DNA of 43,346 nt from Actinobacteria bacterium OV450 (GCA_001298555.1 LJCW01000342.1:1-43346), one strand, 5' to 3'; shown: positions 17,521 to 26,075, numbered from the stretch's first letter. Notes: generated by a model not told the origin, from the sequence alone. Made by a program: numbers and translations.

Positions 17521-17564
17521 GCGGCTCCCACCGGCCGACTGGCGACACCATGCCTTGGGAGGGG

Positions 17565-17735
17565 CTCTCCCGAAGGTACTCATGGACCGCGTTCTCAGGC
17601 ACCCTGAACGACCGCCCAACTCGGATCTACGGGTGGTGGCCGTTGTGCAGGAGGCGATACACGGTCAACTTGGAGAAACGCATCGTCTCGGCGACCTCTG
17701 CGACAGTGAGGAACCGACTCAAGAGAAACCGGGCT
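17565..17735 (-). pseudogene. Excisionase/BldC-like MerR-type helix-turn-helix gene with in-frame TAG
   Basis: Reads SRFLTVAEVAETMRFSKLTV then YRLLHNGHHP, a TAG at 17627-17629, and continues in the same frame IRVGRSFRVPENAVHEYLRE. This is the standard helix-turn-helix plus wing of BldC/excisionase proteins, about 65-75 residues, interrupted by one stop codon where an Ala or similar residue is expected. The rest is well conserved, so the inactivation looks recent. The start is unclear (TTG directly before SRF, or further upstream). Confidence 0.6.
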
Positions 17736-18000
17736 GTCGCTGTGAGATACGACAAACTCGCGGCCCGCGATGGGGCAACCGTCCTCGTCGCGGCCATCAA
17801 CGAGTGGCTGTGACCATACATGCATACCGCCTCTTCGTTAATCCGTTGCCCAGAGGTCCGTCGGCCAGCTAGGTTCACCCAGCCGCCCGCATCGATGCAG
17901 GCCGGCGCTGTCGATGAGGAGGTGTAGAGCACATGCGCACGAGTGCCCAGGAGTTGAGCTCGCGTACTGACCTGTGCCACCTCCCCACGACGGAGACACC

Positions 18001-18879
18001 TTGTCCCTTCGCATCACCCCACTGACCGACCCGGCCTTCGGGCCGCACGGCCTGCGTCTTGCCTGGCTGGCGTCGGACGCGGACTCCATCCCTGCCGGGA
18101 CCGCCTTCCTGCGCCTGCTCGACGGCCGACAAGAGCATCTGGCCGAGCTCGACCTCCGCGTTCATCCTGCGGAGCGCCGCAAGGGCATCGGCTCCCGGCT
18201 CCTCAACACGGCCGTGGCCACCGCCCGGGACAAAGCCCGACGCCGCGTCGTCGCGCAGGCAGAAGCCGGATCGCCCGGCGACCACTTCCTGGCAGCGCGC
18301 GGCTTCCGGAAGGTCCTCACCTTCAGGTACACCCGCCTGGCAATGGCCGAGGCGGACACCACCGTCCTGGCTGGGATCGTCGAGCGTCCGCATCCGGGCT
18401 ACCGGCTGACGTCATGGCAGGGAACCGTCCCCGACGACCTCGCCCAGACGTTCGCCGCCTCACGCCGCGCCATGGACGACACGCCTATGGACGACGCCGA
18501 GTACGGCACCGTGGCCTGGGACGTGGACCGCGTGCGGGCCGCGGCGAAGGCCGTCGAACAGCGAGGCGACCACCTGCACACCGTTGTCGCCATCGACGCC
18601 TCCAACGGCTCGATCGCCGCCTTCACCGAACTCGTCATCCCCGGCAACGGCGCAGGTGACGGCCAGCACTACGGCACGGGCGTGCTGCCCGAGCACCGTG
18701 GTCACGGCCTCGGCCGATGGATGAAGGCCGAGTCGATCCAACAGGCCCACAGGGACTATCCGGACCTCGGTGGCCTCCTGACCGACACCGCCGACAGCAA
18801 CGCGCACATGCGCCGGATCAACGACGGTCTCGGCTACACACCCACGCACACGACACACCAGCATCAGCTCGACCTCTAG
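18001..18879 (+). CDS. Tandem GNAT-family N-acetyltransferase
   Basis: About 292 residues from TTG 18001, which has GGAGA 5 nt upstream; an in-frame GTG at 17974 lacks a ribosome-binding site. Two GNAT modules: the first has the acetyl-CoA loop ERRKGIGSRLL (about residues 57-67), the second EHRGHGLGRWMKAE (about 230-243), and the protein ends in a typical NDGLGYTPTHTTHQ segment. Two-domain GNATs of this kind acetylate small amines or antibiotics; the substrate is unknown. It converges on the flavin monooxygenase gene with a shared terminator. Confidence 0.85.
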   Translation: MSLRITPLTDPAFGPHGLRLAWLASDADSIPAGTAFLRLLDGRQEHLAELDLRVHPAERRKGIGSRLLNTAVATARDKARRRVVAQAEAGSPGDHFLAARGFRKVLTFRYTRLAMAEADTTVLAGIVERPHPGYRLTSWQGTVPDDLAQTFAASRRAMDDTPMDDAEYGTVAWDVDRVRAAAKAVEQRGDHLHTVVAIDASNGSIAAFTELVIPGNGAGDGQHYGTGVLPEHRGHGLGRWMKAESIQQAHRDYPDLGGLLTDTADSNAHMRRINDGLGYTPTHTTHQHQLDL

Positions 18880-18885
18880 CAGAGA

Positions 18886-18929
18886 GCGGACAGGCAGGGC
18901 CGGGGCATCACCCTGCCCGGCCTGTCCGC
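18886..18929. terminator. Bidirectional terminator between convergent genes
   Basis: GCGGACAGGC (18886-18895) pairs with GCCTGTCCGC (18920-18929), plus an inner GGGC/GCCC pair (18897-18900 with 18915-18918). It lies 7 bp after the GNAT stop and 16 bp after the monooxygenase stop on the other strand. Confidence 0.75.
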
Positions 18930-18944
18930 GCTTTCGATACACGC

Positions 18945-20543
18945 CTAGGCCGTTTCTTCCGGATCCTGCCTGACCTGCGCCGTTCCGCGAGATCCGGAAG
19001 CGGGAGCCCATGCCGCCCCTGGGCCCCGCAGCGGATGCCCGAACCAGCGTGTAAGGCCCGCCCGCAGCTCCTCCGCGGCGGCGTCTGCAGGTGCCTGTGC
19101 GGCGCCGGTCCACGCGGCGTGCCCGTCCGGGCGGACGAGGACAGCGCGGGCGCCCGCCAGGGCGTCCGGGTGGGTACGGGCGACGGTGACCCGGTCCGCC
19201 CACGGCCGGGCGGCGGCGGACAGGGCGTCCGTGCCCGCCGCGCCGTCGAGCAGCAGTGCGCCGCCGGGCGACCGGGCCAGCAGCGCCGCGAGGCCACCCC
19301 CGCCGTCCCCGCCCAGCGGGACGTCCGGCACCATCCTTCCCGCCCACGGGTGTCCGGGGTCTCCCGAGGCGGGGTAGCGGGTGGCGACGGCGGTGATCGC
19401 CTCGGCCAGCGGTCCGGCCGTGTCACCGTCCGAGGCCAGCTCGGCGAGCAGGTCGCGGACGGGGGCCAAGGGGTCCTCGTCCCCCTTGACCCGGGCGAGC
19501 ACCGCCTGCGCGCGGGTGCTGCGGAGCAGGCGCCGGCCCGCCGCGTGGCGCTCGTCGTGGTAGCTGTCGAGCAGTGTGTCCGGCGCCTGTCCGCGTGCCA
19601 CCAAGGCGAGCTTCCAGCCCAGGTTGACGGCGTCGTCGATCGCCGCGTTGACGCCGATGGCGCCGGCCGGGGGGTGAATGTGCGCGGCGTCCCCGGCGAG
19701 CAGCACCCGGCCCGTCCGGAAGCGTTCGGCGAGCCGTGCCGCGTCCCCGAATCGGGTCAGCCACAGCGCCCGGGCGATCTCGGCCCGGCGCCCGAGCGCG
19801 GCCTCGACCGCGTGCTGGAACACCTCGAGCGGCACCGGCTGGTGTGGGTCGTCGGGCGGTGCCGGATCCTCTGTGAGGAGACGGACGTGGCCGGGGCGCG
19901 GGATCGCGAACACCGAGCGGCCACCGGGCCCGGTGTGGGGGCCGAACGGGAGGGCCGACGGGTCTGTGAGGACCACGTCTCCGAGTAGGGTGAACGTGCG
20001 TGCGGGCGCCCCGGGGAAGCCGGTCCCGCTCGCCTTGCGCACCGTACTGCGGCCCCCGTCGCAGCCGGCCAGCCATCGGCAGCGCACGGTTGCCGGGCCG
20101 TCGGCGCCGTCCGTCCCGACCGTCACGCCGTCGGCGTCCTGCTGCAGCCCCGTGAGACGTCGGCTGCGGACGAGGCGCGCGCCCGACTCCACGGCCCACT
20201 CGGTGAGCAGTTCCTCCACGCGGGTCTGGGGGATGCCCAGGACGTAGGGGTGTCCGGTGCGCATGGCTGCGAGGTCGAGATGGGAGGTACCGACGAACGC
20301 GGTCGCCGGGACCGTTGGCCCCTCGGCTAGGAATCGGTCGGTGAGGCCCCGGCGTCCGAGCAGTTCCAGGCTCCGGGCGTTGAGGTTGAACGCGCGGCAG
20401 AAGCCGGGTGGTCCCGGCTCCCGCTCCAGGACCAGTGCCCGCACCCCCGCCCGCCCCAGCTCCCCGGCGAGTGTCAGCCCGGCCGGGCCGGCTCCGGCTA
20501 TCAGGACGTCGACCGCCTCGTCCTGCGGCGCGCCTCCGCTCAT
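18945..20543 (-). CDS. FAD-dependent aromatic-type monooxygenase
   Basis: 532 residues. N-terminal FAD-binding motif VLIAGAGPAGLTLAGELGR (about 13-31), a central DG-like segment in WLAGCDGGRSTVRK, and the flavin-ribityl motif RVLLAGDAAHIHPPAGAIG followed by NAAIDDAVNLGWKLA, all typical of group A phenol-hydroxylase-like monooxygenases using NAD(P)H and O2. The thioredoxin-like tail is present. ATG 20543 overlaps the stop of the upstream padR gene (ATGA), so regulator and enzyme are co-transcribed. Likely role: hydroxylation or detoxification of an aromatic compound or antibiotic sensed by the PadR protein. Confidence 0.9.
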   Translation of the reverse strand: MSGGAPQDEAVDVLIAGAGPAGLTLAGELGRAGVRALVLEREPGPPGFCRAFNLNARSLELLGRRGLTDRFLAEGPTVPATAFVGTSHLDLAAMRTGHPYVLGIPQTRVEELLTEWAVESGARLVRSRRLTGLQQDADGVTVGTDGADGPATVRCRWLAGCDGGRSTVRKASGTGFPGAPARTFTLLGDVVLTDPSALPFGPHTGPGGRSVFAIPRPGHVRLLTEDPAPPDDPHQPVPLEVFQHAVEAALGRRAEIARALWLTRFGDAARLAERFRTGRVLLAGDAAHIHPPAGAIGVNAAIDDAVNLGWKLALVARGQAPDTLLDSYHDERHAAGRRLLRSTRAQAVLARVKGDEDPLAPVRDLLAELASDGDTAGPLAEAITAVATRYPASGDPGHPWAGRMVPDVPLGGDGGGGLAALLARSPGGALLLDGAAGTDALSAAARPWADRVTVARTHPDALAGARAVLVRPDGHAAWTGAAQAPADAAAEELRAGLTRWFGHPLRGPGAAWAPASGSRGTAQVRQDPEETA

Positions 20544-21154
20544 CGTCCGCCCTCTTCCGGCCACGCCAGCGTCCCGCGCTCGACCTCGGCGGCGGTGTGC
20601 TCCACCCAGGTCAGCTCGGCCCGTGCCATGGCGGCGGCGTATTCGGCCTCGATGACGAACAGGCGCGGCGCGCCGTGCTCCTCGCGGGCCGCGCGGTAGG
20701 CCTCGGCGTCCCGCTCGATCTGCTCTCTCAGCGCGGCGGCCCGCTCGCGCAGCGCTCCCGCCGCGCGGTCGCGGCCCAGCGCGCCGAGGTACCCGACGGC
20801 GGAGAGGAACCGCGGGTACTCGGGTGAGGGTGCGCGGATCAGCTCGTCGAGCCAGTCGGTGAAGCCTTCCCGCCCGGCGGCGGTGTGGCGGTAGACGGTG
20901 CGGGCCGGGCGGTTGCCGACCTGCTCGGTGCCGTCCGCCTCGATCCACCCGTCGCGCACGAGCGCTCGGACGGTGTCGTAGAGCGATCCGGTCGTCAGCT
21001 TAAAGGCGCGGTCCATGCCGCGGTCGCGGAGCGCGCCGGCCATGGCGTGGGGGTGCGCCGGACGTTCCAGCAGCAGCCCGAGTACGGCGAGGGCGAGGGC
21101 GTTGACAGGGCGTTTCGGGTGTTTTCGGGCGGTGGAGGCGTCACGGGTGGGCAT
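20540..21154 (-). CDS. PadR-family transcriptional regulator
   Basis: 204 residues from ATG 21154. The winged-helix domain covers about 15-95 (LALAVLGLLLERPAHPHAMA ... TTGSLYDTVRALVRDGWIE ... RTVYRHTAAG), followed by a long C-terminal helical dimerisation part. PadR proteins repress genes for phenolic-acid or drug response. It is the first gene of the operon with the monooxygenase and probably autoregulated through the palindrome just upstream. Confidence 0.9.
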   Translation of the reverse strand: MPTRDASTARKHPKRPVNALALAVLGLLLERPAHPHAMAGALRDRGMDRAFKLTTGSLYDTVRALVRDGWIEADGTEQVGNRPARTVYRHTAAGREGFTDWLDELIRAPSPEYPRFLSAVGYLGALGRDRAAGALRERAAALREQIERDAEAYRAAREEHGAPRLFVIEAEYAAAMARAELTWVEHTAAEVERGTLAWPEEGGR

Positions 21155-21183
21155 GGGGCTCCAGTACGACGGCGCGGCAATGT

Positions 21184-21210
21184 ACTCGGTATCGATCACT
21201 CGGATCCGAG
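21184..21210. promoter_or_regulatory. Candidate PadR operator
   Basis: A perfect 12-bp palindrome CTCGGATCCGAG (21199-21210) stands next to a direct repeat: ACTCGG occurs at 21184-21189 and again at 21198-21203. It is about 45 bp upstream of the padR start codon, suited to autoregulation. Confidence 0.45.
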
Positions 21211-21282
21211 CATAGAGCCAGAGGGTGCCATGAACAAGGAAGAGCGACATCGCGGGCGGCGTAGAGGCGGCGGGCCCGTACC

Positions 21283-21352
21283 GTGTCCGAGCCGGTCACC
21301 GAGTACATCCGCCACGACCACGCCACCACCGGCATGAACCTCAAGGCCGGGC
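21283..21352 (+). pseudogene. DUF6879-like fragment
   Basis: A 23-residue stretch, SEPVTEYIRHDHATTGMNLK and a following AG, matches the characteristic core of DUF6879 proteins from Streptomyces. Neither start nor the downstream WLPR segment follows in frame. The rest of 21353-21795 shows no gene. Confidence 0.4.
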
Positions 21353-21799
21353 ATAGACACGGATCTGCTGCGATGCCTTGTGGCCACCAGCGGCGAGTGG
21401 CCAAGCGGGTCAAGTCCGCTATGTCGCGTCCGCCGATCTTCCAGACCCTCGACCGCAGCCTGCTCAGAGTAGGTGTCAGCGGCTTTTGGAATGCGACGCG
21501 TTGGCTCACAGGGCACGTCCACGGCTGGCCTCAGCGCGGTCCGTGCCAACATGCGGACACGCCGACGATCGCTGGTGATTCAAGCCGCCCGTCGAGAGAC
21601 TCCGGAGGCGTCGGTCTTGCACGCACCTGGAGAGAGGGACCCTCAAGGGGCGATCTTCACAGGATGCGACGAGGACCGCGGGTGAACCGTCTGGCGTTAC
21701 TGCCCGTCCTGTTACCGGTGACAGAGCCCGGCGCGCTGTGGCAGTGGGCAGGCGAGCGAAGCGGCCCACGCATGGCCTGACCAGCGCGTGGCAGGGCGA

Positions 21800-22041
21800 T
21801 CGAACGCGCGGCCCAGGCCATCGTCGCGGACTTGGAGAGCGCCGGCTACCTGACTCGGGTACGCAACGGCCGCCGCAACCACTACGAGGTCACGCCCGGC
21901 ACCCTCATCCGCCATCCGGCAGAAGGGCACAACAAAATCACGGACCTCCTGCAGCTCCGTGCCGACCCGGACCCACGGGCCGGGGCGGCCGGGCACCCTC
22001 CCGGGGACGGTGACCGCCATGAGCGCGGTCCACGAGGCTGA
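21800..22041 (+). pseudogene. Truncated winged-helix regulator (paralogue of the gene at 32131)
   Basis: From about 21800 the frame reads ERAAQAIVADLESAGYLTRV, then RNGRRNHYEVTPGT and RHPAEG, nearly identical to the C-terminal half of the intact regulator at 32131-32454. The first about 45 residues, with the first helices of the DNA-binding domain, are missing. Its tail extends beyond the homologous region to 22041. Like its intact paralogue, it lies directly upstream of a STAS gene. Confidence 0.75.
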
Positions 22042-22121
22042 CCGCAGCCCGGGCCCGCACCGGGCCCCGTCCCGCCAGGCCCTCCTCCCCCACGTTCCGG
22101 GGCGGTGAAGGGAGAACGGCC

Positions 22122-22637
22122 ATGACCTCCCCTTCGGGGCTCCTCACCGTGGTCGTCGAGCCCGGCCCCCAGCGAACACGGGTACGCGTGAGCGGCGAGA
22201 TCTACACGGACGACGACGCCGATCTGCGCAAGGACCTCACCGCAGCCCTGAATGCCAGTCCCGGCGGACTCGACGTCGATCTGTCCGGCGTCACCTTCTG
22301 CGACAGCAAAGGCCTGCACGTCCTGCTGGACCTGCACCAGCAGGCACTCCAAGCCGGCAAGACCTTCGTCCTCACCACTCTCAGCCACCCCCTCGCGCGC
22401 CTGCTGCACATCACCGGGACCCAGGACGTGCTGAGCGTCCAGGACATCCAGGACATGCCCGCGTCGGAAGCCCAGCACGGGGTTGCGGGTGCCCGAACCG
22501 GTCAGGGGCGACCTCTGGACTTCCAGATGAGGACAAGGCGCTACGGGCCCACGGTGCACCCCACCCCCATCGGCGAACTCGACATGGACACCAGCTCTCA
22601 CCGTGGCCGCGATCCGCCTATGGCTCCGACGGAGTGA
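22122..22637 (+). CDS. STAS-domain anti-sigma-factor antagonist with altered phosphosite
   Basis: 171 residues; ATG 22122 has GGGAGA about 6 nt upstream. Residues 8-105 form a SpoIIAA/RsbV-like STAS fold (VRVSGEIYTDDDADLRKDLT, LDVDLSGVTFCDSKGLHVLL, LHITGTQDVL). The phosphorylation loop reads D61-S62-K63-G64; in SpoIIAA-type proteins the second position is the phosphorylated Ser of DSSG. Replacement by Lys suggests a form that cannot be switched off by an anti-sigma kinase in the usual way. The C-terminal 60 residues are not conserved in the paralogue at 32451 and may be added by frame change. The gene converges on the next gene with a 10-bp gap. Confidence 0.85.
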   Translation: MTSPSGLLTVVVEPGPQRTRVRVSGEIYTDDDADLRKDLTAALNASPGGLDVDLSGVTFCDSKGLHVLLDLHQQALQAGKTFVLTTLSHPLARLLHITGTQDVLSVQDIQDMPASEAQHGVAGARTGQGRPLDFQMRTRRYGPTVHPTPIGELDMDTSSHRGRDPPMAPTE

Positions 22638-22647
22638 AGCGCCCCGT

Positions 22648-23007
22648 TCAGAGGTCCTTGGCACCTGGGTAGTGGTGGCGAAGTTCGCTGAGTACGCCCT
22701 CGTCGAAAGCCCTGACATCCCACAAGGAGCTGTCGAATTCGGTCAGGACGAGCACCAGCTCGTCCCCAGCGAACCCACGTGCTTCGGCGTCGATCAACTG
22801 GAGGAAGGGGGTCGTCAACGACAACAGCGTCAACGTGTCCATGCCGGCGGCGGACCTTCTCTCCATCTCGACACAGCGAGGATCGACGATCTCGTCGAAT
22901 TCGACGCGCCACGTGAGGTCCAGGCCGAAGCTTCCGAGGCGAACCAGTAGCTCAGCCAGGGTCACGTAGTGTTCTCCGCGCCAGGCGGGAAGCGTGATTC
23001 CCTTCAT
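22648..23007 (-). CDS. Hypothetical protein
   Basis: 119 residues from ATG 23007 (MKGITLPAWRGEHYVTLAEL); an upstream extension to 23040 is possible. The composition is balanced and acidic (pattern TWRVEFDEIVDPRCVEMERR, DELVLVLTEFDSSLWDVRAF), fitting a small soluble alpha/beta protein. No family recognised. Single gene. Confidence 0.55.
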   Translation of the reverse strand: MKGITLPAWRGEHYVTLAELLVRLGSFGLDLTWRVEFDEIVDPRCVEMERRSAAGMDTLTLLSLTTPFLQLIDAEARGFAGDELVLVLTEFDSSLWDVRAFDEGVLSELRHHYPGAKDL

Positions 23008-23114
23008 CCCAGCCTCTGCTTCGGCTGTATCGCGCGACACGCGACGACCCTTCGTTCAGCGAACAGCAGGGCCTCGTCCCTACCCTGGTCCTCACACGAA
23101 CCGTCGGACAGGGC

Positions 23115-23630
23115 CTAGTAGTAGCCCTTCGCTCCGTCGAGCAGTTCCCGCACGATGTCCGCATGCCCTGCATGCCGTCCGGTCTCCTCGACGAGGTGGA
23201 TGAGCATCCAGCGGAGGTTGGCCTTGCCGGAGCGGTACCCAGCGTGGCGACCGACATCGTCGAGGGAGGCTGCGGCCACGATCGCGTTGCTTCGGGCGCA
23301 TTGCGTCTCATAGTCCACGAGCAACTGCTGCAGCGTGAGGCCGTCGGTGCGCCAGTTGGCGTCGTCATCCGTCTCGTCGAACGCCGGATTCTGTGTCTCG
23401 TCGCCGCCGAGGAACAGCACGTCCAGCCACATGTGTTCGACCCATCGCATATGGCTGATGAGACCGGCCATCGTCATCGCCGGCGAAGTCGGGATGACGG
23501 AGCGGTGCGCATCCTCCTCGCTGAGGCCCTCGCACTTCCATCGCAGGATCTGCCGCTGGAGATCCAGCCAGCCGAGCAGAGCGGTGCGCTCGTCGGCCTG
23601 AAGCGGGGGACGTTCAAGTGAGGGGGCCAT
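23115..23630 (-). CDS. DinB-superfamily (DUF664) protein
   Basis: 171 residues forming the four-helix pattern of DUF664/DinB-like proteins: LLGWLDLQRQILRWKCEGLS, then TMAGLISHMRWVEHMWLD, and MLIHLVEETGRHAGHADIVR near the C-terminus. The three metal-ligand histidines are available (in SHMRWVEHMW and ETGRHAGHAD). Members act as thiol-dependent transferases (bacillithiol or mycothiol dependent) or have unknown substrates. ATG at 23630. Confidence 0.85.
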   Translation of the reverse strand: MAPSLERPPLQADERTALLGWLDLQRQILRWKCEGLSEEDAHRSVIPTSPAMTMAGLISHMRWVEHMWLDVLFLGGDETQNPAFDETDDDANWRTDGLTLQQLLVDYETQCARSNAIVAAASLDDVGRHAGYRSGKANLRWMLIHLVEETGRHAGHADIVRELLDGAKGYY

Positions 23631-23725
23631 CTGGCGGACGCTAGCGTGCCCGGACTCCGACTGTCGCCAGGTTTTTCAGCGACGTACGGCATTGAGCTCG
23701 TCGCCCTGTACCGGGCCCGACGCCG

Positions 23726-23953
23726 TCAGGCGGTCTCCTGGGGCTCGGGTGTCTTCCGCGTCCTGACCCCGCCGACGACGAGCGCCAGGCCCAGGACGAG
23801 GACACCGAGGTAGGCGGTGGGTGGAAGGTCGACGACCTTGTGCATCCAGCCCCACTCCGTGCCGAAGAAGGTCTGCGAAACAAAGCTGATGAGCCCTTGG
23901 GCTCCTACGACGTAGCCGATGCTTTCGACGGTGTATCCGATGGTTGTTCGCAC
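23726..23953 (-). CDS. Small membrane protein
   Basis: 75 residues. A moderately hydrophobic N-terminal part (SIGYVVGAQGLISFVSQTFF) is followed by a clear transmembrane helix (YLGVLVLGLALVVGGV, about 48-63) and a short charged tail. No family recognised. Lone gene, about 95 bp upstream of the DinB-like gene on the same strand. Confidence 0.5.
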   Translation of the reverse strand: MRTTIGYTVESIGYVVGAQGLISFVSQTFFGTEWGWMHKVVDLPPTAYLGVLVLGLALVVGGVRTRKTPEPQETA

Positions 23954-24123
23954 GGATCAACCCTCTCGCGGCGGTGCCCGGAGATCGTCCTCCACAAGGC
24001 CGAGAACGCAGTAGGCCGAAGGATGCAGTCCCTCTGCTCTGCCGGTGTGAGGTGGCTGCGGCGGCTGAGTTCGTTGGCGCAGCGTCCGGGCGTCGGGAGA
24101 TGGGGCCGGCTGAGTGCGGGGTG

Positions 24124-24474
24124 TCACAACCCGTGGGCGGTGGGGTGCCTGGGTTCGTACAGCGGCAGTTCGGCGCCGCTGGGAAGCCGGATCGCGGTCA
24201 GTTTGCCCCAGCGTTGTTCGCTGACCGGGCGGGTGACCTCGACGCCCTTGGCGCGGAACTCGTCGAGCTGGGAATCAACGTCGTCGCACATCAGGTAGAC
24301 CTCGTGCCGCGGCGGGCCGTCGGCCGGGTGCACGGCGACTTCGGCCGGGGGCAACTTGAAGATGAGCCAACCGCCGCCCGCGTCGACTCCGGGGAAGTCG
24401 AGGACGTCACGGATGAAGGCACGGTCCGCCTCGGCGTCGTGGCTGTAGAGGATGACATGTGCACCGCTGATCAT
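24124..24474 (-). CDS. VOC-family (glyoxalase/bleomycin-resistance type) protein
   Basis: 116 residues from ATG 24474, typical single-module VOC size. It shows the beta-alpha-beta pattern HVILYSHDAEADRAFIRDVL, LPPAEVAVHP, EVYLMCDDVDSQLDEFRAKG and a final GAELPLYEP. Members bind metal and act as lyases, dioxygenases or drug-sequestering proteins; no specific substrate can be named. Confidence 0.85.
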   Translation of the reverse strand: MISGAHVILYSHDAEADRAFIRDVLDFPGVDAGGGWLIFKLPPAEVAVHPADGPPRHEVYLMCDDVDSQLDEFRAKGVEVTRPVSEQRWGKLTAIRLPSGAELPLYEPRHPTAHGL

Positions 24475-24738
24475 GGCTGGCCTGTGTCCCTCGACGTGCT
24501 GACGGTCGTGTTCCCGGCATCCTCGCACGCCAAGGCTGAGAAGATCGTCGGCTGGTTCGATGACACGGCGGTTTTCGGCGCCCCGATGGCCTGTGGAGCA
24601 ACTGGAAGCCGGCTCACTGGCCGTTTGCCGTCGCAGCTCGCGAAGGGAGAAGTCGACGCGTTCGAGTACGGCGCAGGCCCGTGATTCATGCTTGTAGCAC
24701 TGCGAGGGGTTACGAATAGGCCCTTCTATTGCCGGCAT

Positions 24739-24778
24739 GCAGATTTCCCCGCCCCCTGCGAGAGGCGGGGAAATCTGC
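24739..24778. terminator. Strong perfect stem-loop
   Basis: 15 bp of perfect complementarity: 24739-24753 with 24764-24778, core GATTTCCCCGCC/GGCGGGGAAATC, and a 10-nt loop. It lies 35 bp downstream of the 39-residue membrane peptide gene (minus strand), and a CTTTT run follows on the plus side. Confidence 0.8.
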
Positions 24779-24812
24779 TCAGCCGCTTTTCAAGTGGCAC
24801 ATTATGCTGACA

Positions 24813-24932
24813 TCAGTCGTCTCCGGCCGGGCGGGAGTGACGCTTCTTTCGGATTGCGCCACCCGCCACGCAGACGACGAGGAGTACGAACAGAACGGGG
24901 ATGAACGGGCCGAATCCCAGGCTCGCGAACAT
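24813..24932 (-). CDS. 39-residue single-pass membrane peptide
   Basis: ATG 24932 is preceded by a near-ideal AAGGAG at 6-nt spacing. The peptide is MFASLGFGPFIPVLFVLLVV followed by CVAGGAIRKKRHSRPAGDD: one membrane helix and a basic C-terminus, predicted N-out. It lies 95 bp after the secreted-protein gene at 25028 and before a strong terminator, so the two are probably one transcript. Function unknown. Confidence 0.7.
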   Translation of the reverse strand: MFASLGFGPFIPVLFVLLVVCVAGGAIRKKRHSRPAGDD

Positions 24933-25027
24933 GATTTCTCCTTGACGCGCAGGGAAATTTGTCGACCGATTCTGGACGTCAGTTCCTTCCCCCGTGCCCG
25001 ATCGGAACGGGCCCGGGTCCGGTGTTC

Positions 25028-25768
25028 CTACTCGTCCTTGAGGTAACCGCCGACGAAGCCACGGTAGTCGCCCCAGACGCGCTCGCGCTTGTCCCAGGAG
25101 CTGCCCCAGCAGGAGGCGGTCCAGGTGGTCTCGCTCTGGGCATTGTCGGCCGGCGGCGAGGAGATCCACTCCTTCACGGGGCTGTGGGAGAAGTCGCAGC
25201 CCGGCACGTACAGGTAGTGGTAGGCGCTGCCCGGGTAAACCTTGGTGGTGTCCTTGCCCTTGACCTGGTAGTTGGTCCGTACCGAGACGCGGGAGACCTT
25301 CACGCCCAGGAACTTGTCGGTGTAGGAGTACGAGGCCCACATGTCGTGGTAGCCCGAAGCGCGCAGTGCGGCGGTGGAGTTGGACGATGCGGCGTCGTCG
25401 CCGCCTGCGGACTCGCGCTCCACGACGACGTCACCGCCCGCCAGCTCCGTGCGGGTGATACCCGCGGCAGCCGACGACTCGGCTCCGTCGAAGAGCTGCT
25501 TGATCAGGGCCTTGTCTTCCAGCAGGTCCAGGAACCGGGTCTTCTGGGCGTCCGAGAGCGCGGAGAAGCCCTGCGCGGTCTCCTTGGCCTGCTCGTCCCC
25601 CTGCGCGGACTTCATCGCGAGGTAGGCCTGGTACTTCGCGACCCGCGACGCCTGCGAGACCAGGCCGTCGTCGGCCTGGGCCGACCCGGGCAGCATCGCC
25701 AGCGAAATACCGGCGAGAGCGGCGCCGGCCGCAGTGGTCGTGACAATCTTCCTGATCGCGGAACGCAT
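25028..25768 (-). CDS. Secreted protein of unknown function
   Basis: 246 residues from ATG 25768 with a strong GGGGAGAAGG upstream. A Sec signal peptide is visible (MRSAIRKIVTTTAAGAALAG ... SAQA, cleavage about residue 32). A helical segment (33-95, KYQAYLAMKSAQGDEQAKET) is followed by a Thr/Ser-rich linker and an aromatic-rich beta region (YHDMWASYSYTDKFLGVKVS, NYQVKGKDTTKVYPGSAYHY) with two Cys (CDFSHS and SCWGSS) likely to form a disulfide. No family recognised; an extracellular binding or inhibitor domain is conceivable. Confidence 0.75.
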   Translation of the reverse strand: MRSAIRKIVTTTAAGAALAGISLAMLPGSAQADDGLVSQASRVAKYQAYLAMKSAQGDEQAKETAQGFSALSDAQKTRFLDLLEDKALIKQLFDGAESSAAAGITRTELAGGDVVVERESAGGDDAASSNSTAALRASGYHDMWASYSYTDKFLGVKVSRVSVRTNYQVKGKDTTKVYPGSAYHYLYVPGCDFSHSPVKEWISSPPADNAQSETTWTASCWGSSWDKRERVWGDYRGFVGGYLKDE

Positions 25769-26044
25769 GTGAAGCCTTCTCCCCTTTTGATTACACCTTT
25801 AGATACAGGCGAGAAAGAGAAAGGAACATCACCGTGCACCCCGAACTCTGCTCCCCGCCTTGCGCTTCCACCGGTTCGAGTTCCCGCGGTTGCGCCTCAC
25901 AAAGACTGCACGAGATGGCCGTGACACGTCAATCGATCCCAAATCATTTGAGGATCATCTGAGTTATGGCGAACCCTGCAGACCACCGGCGATACGGAAT
26001 TAAAGAATCCGCCAAAAAGAGAGGCGTCCCATGAATGAATGAAC

Positions 26045-26075
26045 GGGCGCTTTCCGGCGCTTTCCGGCGCTTTTC
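26045..26075. repeat. 10-bp tandem repeat
   Basis: About three head-to-tail copies of GGCGCTTTCC. It lies in non-coding DNA upstream of the secreted-protein gene. Confidence 0.6.

Noticed and set aside
17164..17560. Possible tRNA or attB/attL site beside the excisionase relic
   Set aside because: No cloverleaf-like sequence and no duplicated core was found; only small GC hairpins.
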